Assembly: GCF_049650445.1 (NCBI RefSeq)
Contig: NZ_JBASAD010000016.1
Coordinates: 62,001-126,000, forward strand
Direction: 5' to 3'
Origin: Castellaniella sp049650445
GTDB lineage: Bacteria > Pseudomonadota > Gammaproteobacteria > Burkholderiales > Burkholderiaceae_B
DNA: 64,000 nucleotides
Part shown: in pieces, positions 58,626 through 64,000 of the stretch
How positions within the stretch are numbered: position 1 is the stretch's first letter
How the letters are laid out: each line of letters begins with the position of its first letter
Made by a program: the position numbers and the translations under genes
The notes under the pieces: generated by a model
Database searches by the model: none
What the model was told of the DNA's origin: nothing
Seen by the model: only the letters and a program-made list of their open reading frames with translations

Positions 58626-60051
58626 TGTTGGTGCAACGTGAGAATGTCCGGTCTGTGCAAAGTAGAAATGTCCGCTTCAATGGGGAGAACCACACGACCG
58701 AGGCGGGCAGGGACGATGATCACGATGAGCCAGAAGGAAGTGAGCCGACTGCGGGTGCTGGAGCAGGTCGTGCAGGGTGCGCTGAACCAGGACGCGGCCG
58801 CTGACGTGCTGCAACTCTCGGTGCGCCAGCTACGCCGTATCCAGCGCCGCTACGAGGCCGGCGGCGCCAGCGCCTTGGTCCATGGCCTGCGAGGCCGAGC
58901 CTCCAACCACACGCTTGAGGCCGCAGTGGTGCGCCAGGCCCAGCAACTGATTGCCACGCACTATGCGGACTTCGGCCCGACCCTGGCCTGCGAGATGCTC
59001 GCCGAACGCCACGGCATCAAGCTCTCGGTCGAGAGCGTGCGCACGCTGATGCGTGCAGCCGGCCTCTGGCGCGCCCGGCGCCGGCGCTGCACCCCGATCC
59101 ATCCGATGCGCGAGCGCCGCCCCCGGCGTGGGGAACTGATCCAGATCGACGGCAGTCCGCACGACTGGTTCGAGGGGCGCGGGCCGCGCTGCACGCTGCT
59201 GGTGTTCATCGATGACGCCACCAGCGAACTGATGGCGTTGCGCTTTGCGCGCGCCGAGACCACGGCCGACTATCTGCGGGTGCTGCGCCAGCACATCCTC
59301 GCCCACGGCCTGCCCATGTGCCTGTACAGCGACCGGCACAGCATCTTCCGCTCCACCAGTCCCCAGGACCCGCAGCCCACCTGTTTCGCCCAGGCGCTTG
59401 AGCGCCTGGGCATCGAAGGCATCCAGGCCAACTCTCCCCAGGCCAAGGGGCGTGTCGAGCGGGCCAACCAGACCTTGCAGGATCGGCTGGTCAAGGCCAT
59501 GCGCCTGGAGGCCATCAACGACATCGAGACGGCCAACGCCTGGCTGCCCGCGTACATCAAGGCACATAACCAGCGCTTCGCTGTCGCACCGGCCCTGCCC
59601 GAGGATGCTCACGCGCCTTACCTGGGCCAGGCCGATGCCTTGGATCTGGCCCTGGCCTTCCACCACGACCGGCGCCTATCAAGCACGCTCTCGTGCCAGT
59701 TCCGCCAGCGCGTCGTGCAGGTCCTGGCCCCGGCCGAGCAGCGGCGTCTGGCCGGCGAACGGGTACAGGTCATCGAACACCTGGATGGCTCGCTGCAGGT
59801 TCTGCACGCAGGACGAGCGCTGCGCTTTGAGACCCTGCCCAAGCCCAGCCGCATCAAGCCGGTCGAAGACGCCAAGTCGCTCAACACCAGGGTGCAGGCC
59901 GTCGTCACAAAGCGCTCGGGGCCACCGGCCAATCATCCCTGGAGACGCTGGGAGGGGCCTATCGAACGCCTGCGCGCACACCCGGCCGCCTCCCCCTGAA
60001 CCGGACATTTCTATTTGGGAGAAAACCGGACATTTCTATTTAGCGTTGACA
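58626..60051 (+). mobile_element. Insertion sequence, ISNCY/IS1202-like, 1,426 bp
   Basis: An intact element with one transposase. Ends: the left begins TGTTGGTGCAACG and the right, reversed, TGTCAACGC. Each end carries two copies of an AATGTCCG-type sequence in opposite orientation: 58643-58650 and 58667-58674 on the left; the 16-base CCGGACATTTCTATTT at 60001 and 60026 on the right. Identical 16-bp direct repeats flank it, so insertion was recent. A long duplication suits the IS1202 group (ISTde1-like members are reported to give 15-18 bp). It interrupts no gene. The exact ends depend on where the duplication stops. Confidence 0.88.
58716..59999 (+). CDS. Transposase, DDE integrase-core type
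   Basis: A 427-residue ISNCY/IS1202-group transposase: N-terminal helix-turn-helix domain (EQVVQGALNQDAAADVLQLSVRQLRRIQRRY), a second winged-helix-type region, then an RNase H-like catalytic core with the DDE residues Asp in IQIDGSPHDWF, Asp in LYSDRHSIF and Glu in KGRVERANQTLQ, and a C-terminal domain. The frame is intact. The start is either ATG at 58716 (MITMSQKEV) or ATG at 58725. It is the only gene of the element. Confidence 0.9.
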   Translation: MITMSQKEVSRLRVLEQVVQGALNQDAAADVLQLSVRQLRRIQRRYEAGGASALVHGLRGRASNHTLEAAVVRQAQQLIATHYADFGPTLACEMLAERHGIKLSVESVRTLMRAAGLWRARRRRCTPIHPMRERRPRRGELIQIDGSPHDWFEGRGPRCTLLVFIDDATSELMALRFARAETTADYLRVLRQHILAHGLPMCLYSDRHSIFRSTSPQDPQPTCFAQALERLGIEGIQANSPQAKGRVERANQTLQDRLVKAMRLEAINDIETANAWLPAYIKAHNQRFAVAPALPEDAHAPYLGQADALDLALAFHHDRRLSSTLSCQFRQRVVQVLAPAEQRRLAGERVQVIEHLDGSLQVLHAGRALRFETLPKPSRIKPVEDAKSLNTRVQAVVTKRSGPPANHPWRRWEGPIERLRAHPAASP

Positions 60052-60067
60052 CATTGCCCGCCCCCGC
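60052..60067 (+). repeat. Target-site duplication, right copy (16 bp)
   Basis: Identical to 58610-58625. Contains TTGCCC (60054-60059), which with TATAGT (60077-60082) and a 17-bp spacer forms the promoter of the next gene. Confidence 0.88.
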
Positions 60068-60082
60068 CTTCTGGCCTATAGT
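60054..60082 (+). promoter_or_regulatory. Candidate promoter of the EF-hand membrane protein gene
   Basis: TTGCCC, 17 bp, TATAGT, 33 bp before the ATG at 60116. The -35 lies inside the target duplication, so the insertion left this promoter intact. Confidence 0.6.
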
Positions 60083-60115
60083 GAACTCAGGCATAAACGC
60101 AGTCGGAGGTCCGCC

Positions 60116-60478
60116 ATGAACATCCAAGCCCTGCATTTCGTGCTCGACATCGACGGCAACGGTTCGATTGCCGGATGGGAGATCATCGCCGCCCTGAAAT
60201 GGGCTTTTTCCCTGCCCGGCCGCCTGATGGTCGAAGGCCTGGGCAACATCCCGCTCGTCGCAGACACCTTCCACATCCAGGCCTCGGCCGCGACCGGCTA
60301 CGCCAGCTTCCACAGTCTGCTGGCTACGGTCCTGAATCTGCTGTTCTGGGTTGGTTGCCTGGTCCTGGTCACGCGTATCGGCGCCGACAGCAAGGCCCAC
60401 GCCACCACGACGGATGTGACACCCTCGGGCCCCGACGGCATGCCGCACTACCGTGGCCCGAAGACGCACAAACAGTAA
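60116..60478 (+). CDS. Small EF-hand membrane protein, unknown function
   Basis: A 120-residue protein I cannot name. It begins with a canonical 12-residue EF-hand calcium loop (DIDGNGSIAGWE, about 11-22: acidic at 1, 3 and 12, Asn at 5, Gly at 6), with helix-forming sequence on both sides. A hydrophobic helix follows (LLATVLNLLFWVGCLVLVTRI, about 69-88), then a polar tail. GGAGGT at 60105-60110 supports the start. It converges on serS with no gap between stops. A single EF-hand in a small membrane protein suggests calcium sensing or pairing as a dimer, as inference. Confidence 0.8.
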   Translation: MNIQALHFVLDIDGNGSIAGWEIIAALKWAFSLPGRLMVEGLGNIPLVADTFHIQASAATGYASFHSLLATVLNLLFWVGCLVLVTRIGADSKAHATTTDVTPSGPDGMPHYRGPKTHKQ

Positions 60479-61816
60479 TCAGCCCCGGATGGCTTCCAGC
60501 CCGCCCATGTAGGGACGCAGCGCGGGCGGAATCACGATGCTGCCGTCGGCCTGCTGGTAGTTTTCCAGCACGGCCACCAGGGCGCGACCCACGGCCAGCC
60601 CTGACCCGTTCAGGGTGTGCAGGTATTCCGGCTTGGCTTTGGGGCCTTCGGGGCGGAAACGTCCCTGCAGGCGACGAGCCTGGAAATCCAGGCAGTTCGA
60701 CACCGACGAAATTTCCCGCCAGGTGTTCTGCGCCGGCAGCCAGACCTCCAGGTCGTAGGTCTTGGCCGAACCGAAGCCCATATCGCCCGCGCACAGCAGC
60801 ACCACGCGGTATGGCAGCCCCAGGGCCTGCAGCACGTGCTCGGCATGCCCGACCATCTCGTCCAGCGCCTGCCAGGACTGTTCGGGATGCACGATCTGCA
60901 CCATCTCGACCTTGTCGAACTGATGCTGGCGGATCAGGCCGCGCAGATCGCGCCCGCCGCTGCCGGCTTCGGACCGGAAGCACGGCGTGTGCGCGGTCAG
61001 CCGGACGGGCAGATCCTGCGCTTCCAGGATGCGGTCACGCACCGTGCCGGTCAGCGGGATTTCGGCGGTGGAGATCAGATACAGGTCCTCGACCGGACCG
61101 TCTTCGTCCGGGGTGCTGCCCTGCCCGCCCTTGGTCACCCAGAACATGTCGTCCTTGAACTTGGGCAACTGCCCGGTGCCATACAGGGTGGAGCCATTGA
61201 CGATGTACGGCGTATAGCATTCCTGGTAGCCGTGCTCGCCAGTCTGCAGGTCCAGCATGAACTGCGCCAGCGCGCGGTGCAGACGGGCGATGGGGCCGCG
61301 CAGCATCATGAAGCGGGCGCCCACCAGGGACCGGGCCGCCTCGAAATCCAGGCCGAAGGGCTCGGCCAGAGCGACGTGGTCGCGCGGCTCGAAACCCAGG
61401 CCGGCGGGGTTGCCGTCGGCACCGGCGGCACCCGGCAGCCAGCGGCGGACTTCGACGTTGCCGGCTTCATCCGCGCCGTCCGGCACGCTGTCGTCGGGCA
61501 GATTGGGGATGGTCATCAGCCAGGCGGACAGTTCCTGCTGCACCTCGCCCAGGTCCTGCTCCAGGGTCTTGAGCCGGTCGGGGATGGCCTGGGATTCGGC
61601 CAGCACGGCCGAGGCGTCCTCGCCGCGCGACTTCAGTTGACCGATCTGCTTGGCCAGCGCATTGCGCCGCGCCTGCAGTTCTTCGGTCTGGACCTGCACC
61701 GCCTTGCGGCGGGCTTCCAGGGCATGGTAACGGTCGGTATCGAAGGCCAGGCCGCGCCGGGCGAGAGCCCGTACGACGCGGTCCAGGTCCTTGCGCAGCA
61801 GATTGGTATCGAGCAT
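60479..61816 (-). CDS. serS: Seryl-tRNA synthetase
   Basis: Charges tRNA-Ser and initiates selenocysteine tRNA charging. The 445 residues have the N-terminal coiled-coil tRNA arm (about 28-105), then the class II core: motif 1 region (GYQECYTPYIVNGSTLYGTGQLPKF), motif 2 (PCFRSEAGSGGRDLRGLIRQHQFDKVEM) and motif 3 (NGSGLAVGRALVAVLENYQ). The ATG at 61816 (MLDTNLLRKDLDRVVRAL) is the family start. Its tRNA-Ser lies 1.9 kb away, with an insertion sequence between. Confidence 0.97.
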   Translation of the reverse strand: MLDTNLLRKDLDRVVRALARRGLAFDTDRYHALEARRKAVQVQTEELQARRNALAKQIGQLKSRGEDASAVLAESQAIPDRLKTLEQDLGEVQQELSAWLMTIPNLPDDSVPDGADEAGNVEVRRWLPGAAGADGNPAGLGFEPRDHVALAEPFGLDFEAARSLVGARFMMLRGPIARLHRALAQFMLDLQTGEHGYQECYTPYIVNGSTLYGTGQLPKFKDDMFWVTKGGQGSTPDEDGPVEDLYLISTAEIPLTGTVRDRILEAQDLPVRLTAHTPCFRSEAGSGGRDLRGLIRQHQFDKVEMVQIVHPEQSWQALDEMVGHAEHVLQALGLPYRVVLLCAGDMGFGSAKTYDLEVWLPAQNTWREISSVSNCLDFQARRLQGRFRPEGPKAKPEYLHTLNGSGLAVGRALVAVLENYQQADGSIVIPPALRPYMGGLEAIRG

Positions 61817-61929
61817 GGCGAGAGGGCGACGAAGATTCTGGAAAAGAAGTATTGTATTCAATCCGGCCCGCGCCCCGTCGCACTGCCCCGGAGATGCGCG
61901 CCGCCCCTGGAATCAGAAGGAGTCTTTCC

Positions 61930-62529
61930 ATGTCGAAAGTACTGGTGCTCTACCACTCGACCTATGGTCACATCGAAACCATGGCCCAGGCCGTCGCCGA
62001 AGGCGCCCGCTCGACGGGCGCCGTCGTCGACATCAAGCGCGTGCCGGAACTGGTCCCCGAAGACATCGCCCGCAAGTCCGGCTACAAGCTCGACCAGGCT
62101 GCGCCCGTGGCTCAGGTCAAGGATCTGGTCGACTACGACGCCATCCTGATCGGCTGCGGCACCCGCTTCGGGCGCATGTGTTCGCAGATGGCGAACTTCC
62201 TGGATCAGGCGGGCGGCCTGTGGGCCAGCGGCCAACTCAACGGCAAGGTCGGCGCGGCCTTCACCAGTACCGCCACGCAGCACGGCGGCCAGGAAATGAC
62301 GTTGTTCTCCATCATCGCGAACATGCTCCACTTCGGCTTCGTGATCGTGGGTCTGCCCTACAGCTTCCAGGGCCAGATGCGCCTGGACGAAGTCACCGGC
62401 GGCGCGCCCTACGGGGCTTCCACCATTGCAGGAGGCGATGGCTCGCGCAAACCATCCGCCAACGAGCTGGACGGCGCGCGCTACCAGGGCAAGCACGCGG
62501 CGGAAGTGGCGAACAAGCTGTTCGGGTAA
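61930..62529 (+). CDS. wrbA: NAD(P)H:quinone oxidoreductase WrbA
   Basis: Flavodoxin-fold FMN enzyme reducing quinones by two electrons and limiting oxidative stress. The 199 residues start MSKVLVLYHSTYGHIETMAQAV (FMN phosphate loop) and contain PELVPED, GCGTRFGRMCSQMANFLDQ, STATQHGGQEMTLFS and GGAPYGASTIAG, all diagnostic. AAGGAG lies eight bases before the ATG. It is divergent from serS and convergent with rarA, sharing a bidirectional terminator. Confidence 0.95.
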   Translation: MSKVLVLYHSTYGHIETMAQAVAEGARSTGAVVDIKRVPELVPEDIARKSGYKLDQAAPVAQVKDLVDYDAILIGCGTRFGRMCSQMANFLDQAGGLWASGQLNGKVGAAFTSTATQHGGQEMTLFSIIANMLHFGFVIVGLPYSFQGQMRLDEVTGGAPYGASTIAGGDGSRKPSANELDGARYQGKHAAEVANKLFG

Positions 62530-62542
62530 GGCCGAGGCACAT

Positions 62543-62570
62543 GGAAAAAGGGGCCAAGGCCCCTTTTTCC
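62543..62570. terminator. Bidirectional terminator between wrbA and rarA
   Basis: GGAAAAAGGGGCC and GGCCCCTTTTTCC form perfect 13-bp arms around AA, with A- and T-runs on both sides. Serves wrbA and rarA; the rarA TAG overlaps its last base. Confidence 0.9.
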
Positions 62571-63931
62571 TATTCCTGCCCCGCGTCCTCGTCCCACGCC
62601 CGCAACTGCGCCAGTTTTTCGCCGATCTTCAGTTCCAGGCCCCGGGGCACCGGCCGATACCAGCCCGGCTCGGCGATACCATCGGGGAAATAGGTTTCCC
62701 CCGCCGCGTAGGCGTTGGGTTCGTCATGGGCATAGCGGTAGGCATGGCCGTAGCCCAGTTCCTTCATGAGCTTGGTCGGCGCGTTGCGCAGATGCACAGG
62801 GACTTCGCGGCTCTTGTCCTGCTTCACGAAGGCGCGCGCCTGGTTGTAGGCCATGTAGCCTGCGTTGCTCTTGGCGGCGACCGCCAGGTAGATGACGGCC
62901 TGCCCCAGGGCCAGCTCGCCTTCGGGACTGCCCAGGCGCTCGTAGGTCAGCGCCGCGTCGTTGGCGATCTGCAAGGCGCGCGGGTCGGCCAGGCCGATGT
63001 CTTCCCAGGCCATGCGCACGATGCGGCGCGACAGGTAACGTGGGTCGGCGCCGCCGTCCAGCATGCGCGTCAGCCAGTACAAGGCGGCGTCCGGGTGCGA
63101 GCCGCGCACCGATTTGTGCAGCGCCGAGATCTGATCGTAGAAATTGTCCCCGCCCTTGTCGAAGCGGCGGCTGTTCAGGGTCAGGGCGTTTTCGATGAAA
63201 CCGGCGTCGATCCGCGTGACGCCACTGGCGCCCGCTGCGGTCTGGCACTGCTCCAGCAGGTTCAACAAGCGACGGGCGTCGCCGTCGGCGTAGCCCACCA
63301 GGGTATCGAGAGCCAGATCATCGAACACCAGACCGTCCATGGCCTGGGATTGGGCCCGCCGCGCCAACTGGCGCAATTCGTCTTCGCCCAGCGACTTCAG
63401 CACGTAGACCTGGGCACGCGACAGCAGGGCGGAATTGACTTCGAACGACGGGTTTTCCGTCGTCGCGCCGATGAAGGTCACCAGGCCGCTTTCGACGAAG
63501 GGCAGCAGCGCGTCCTGCTGGGACTTGTTGAAGCGATGGATTTCATCCACGAACAGGATGGTGGGCTGGCCCCGGGCCAGGTTCTGTTCGGCCTGCGCCA
63601 TGGCGGCGCGGATGTCCTTGACGCCGGAAAACACGGCCGACAAGGCGATGAACGCACAATCGAAGGCCGTGGCGGTCAGCCGCGCCAGAGTGGTCTTGCC
63701 CACCCCCGGCGGCCCCCAGAAGATCATGGAATGCGGCTTGCCCGACTGGAAGGCCAGCCGCAATGGCTTGCCCTCGCCCAGCAGATGCGACTGCCCAATG
63801 ACCTCGTCCAGGCTGCGCGGGCGCAGCACCTCGGCCAAGGGGGCGTGCGCCGGTTTGGCGCTGGCGCGCGCCGGTGCGGCCGCATCCGCAAAATCGGGGT
63901 CGTCACCCAGCAGATCGCCCTGATTCGCCAT
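62570..63931 (-). CDS. rarA: Replication-associated recombination protein A (AAA+ ATPase)
   Basis: MgsA/RarA-type ATPase that acts at stalled replication forks. The 453 residues have Walker A GPPGVGKTTLARL (about 72-84), Walker B FVDEIHRFNKSQQDALLPFVESG, sensor 1 (GATTENPSFEVN) and the C-terminal RarA domain (AGYMAYNQARAFVKQDKSREVPVHLRNAPTKLMK). The order lolA-rarA-serS matches relatives. The start is MANQGDLLGDDPDFADA. Confidence 0.96.
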   Translation of the reverse strand: MANQGDLLGDDPDFADAAAPARASAKPAHAPLAEVLRPRSLDEVIGQSHLLGEGKPLRLAFQSGKPHSMIFWGPPGVGKTTLARLTATAFDCAFIALSAVFSGVKDIRAAMAQAEQNLARGQPTILFVDEIHRFNKSQQDALLPFVESGLVTFIGATTENPSFEVNSALLSRAQVYVLKSLGEDELRQLARRAQSQAMDGLVFDDLALDTLVGYADGDARRLLNLLEQCQTAAGASGVTRIDAGFIENALTLNSRRFDKGGDNFYDQISALHKSVRGSHPDAALYWLTRMLDGGADPRYLSRRIVRMAWEDIGLADPRALQIANDAALTYERLGSPEGELALGQAVIYLAVAAKSNAGYMAYNQARAFVKQDKSREVPVHLRNAPTKLMKELGYGHAYRYAHDEPNAYAAGETYFPDGIAEPGWYRPVPRGLELKIGEKLAQLRAWDEDAGQE

Positions 63932-63938
63932 GGCCGAT

Positions 63939-64000
63939 TTAATCCATCTTCACGAGATCGGCGCCCTTGGGCACCGTGAATTTGAACTGCCCGGCGGGAA
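63939..64000 (-). CDS. lolA: Outer-membrane lipoprotein carrier protein LolA (C-terminal end only)
   Basis: The last 19 codons and the TAA of LolA, reading PAGQFKFTVPKGADLVKMD, which matches the LolA C-terminal FxFxxPKGAD motif. The rest lies beyond the window. LolA carries lipoproteins across the periplasm. It sits immediately upstream of rarA, as in the ftsK-lolA-rarA-serS order of relatives. Confidence 0.82.
   Translation of the reverse strand, partial: PAGQFKFTVPKGADLVKMD

Overview
The window is high-GC DNA from a betaproteobacterium. Gene content and order (uvrC-pgsA; ompA-ubiG-gph beside gyrA-serC-pheA-hisC-tyrA-aroA/cmk-rpsA-ihfB-lapAB-hldE-hldD; etfBA; serS-rarA-lolA) are what I would expect from Burkholderiales, most likely Alcaligenaceae related to Bordetella, Achromobacter or Castellaniella. 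This comes from remembered gene order and protein similarity, not a database search. No prophage, plasmid replication locus or CRISPR array is visible. The only recognised transposon is one insertion sequence near 58.6-60.1 kb.

Layout. 0-6.5 kb: housekeeping (pgsA end, uvrC, nagZ, acpS, orn on minus; an M48 protease and rsgA on plus). 6.6-10.2 kb: an ECF41-type sigma factor followed by a four-gene oxidoreductase operon, each unit preceded by the same two-part promoter. 10.1-14.7 kb: Nudix hydrolase, rplS, a small membrane protein under two LexA-like boxes, a glyoxalase-like protein, argE and a 1-Cys peroxiredoxin. 14.8-18.4 kb: acyl-CoA dehydrogenase with its electron-transfer flavoprotein. 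18.5-22.3 kb: deacetylase, mltB, cysM and a ComEA-like protein. 22.4-37.1 kb: a twelve-gene minus-strand block running from gyrA through aromatic/serine/histidine biosynthesis, an AroA-Cmk fusion, S1 and IHF-beta to LPS heptose genes. 37.5-41.9 kb: ompA-ubiG-gph, sstT and ddh.

42-56.8 kb is more accessory: an aldo/keto reductase, a ferric-iron-type ABC importer, a YpfH-like esterase, DUF924, an unsecreted solute-binding protein, an EamA exporter, a second carboxymuconolactone-decarboxylase/ECF-sigma pair, a cupredoxin pair, a ribbon-helix-helix protein, a PfpI protein, an old yellow enzyme and a TetR/MFS pair that share a perfect 20-bp inverted repeat. 56.8-64 kb: nagB, small envelope proteins, tRNA-Ser(CGA), the insertion sequence with a 16-bp target duplication, an EF-hand membrane protein, serS, wrbA, rarA and the end of lolA.

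The most interesting signals are regulatory. They are the matched ECF41 promoters (TGTCACA/CGTCACA, 16 bp, CGTC) in front of the sigma gene and its operon, two LexA-like boxes lying exactly over a promoter for an undescribed 117-residue membrane protein, the TetR/MFS palindrome, and a dispersed hairpin repeat family at gene 3' ends.
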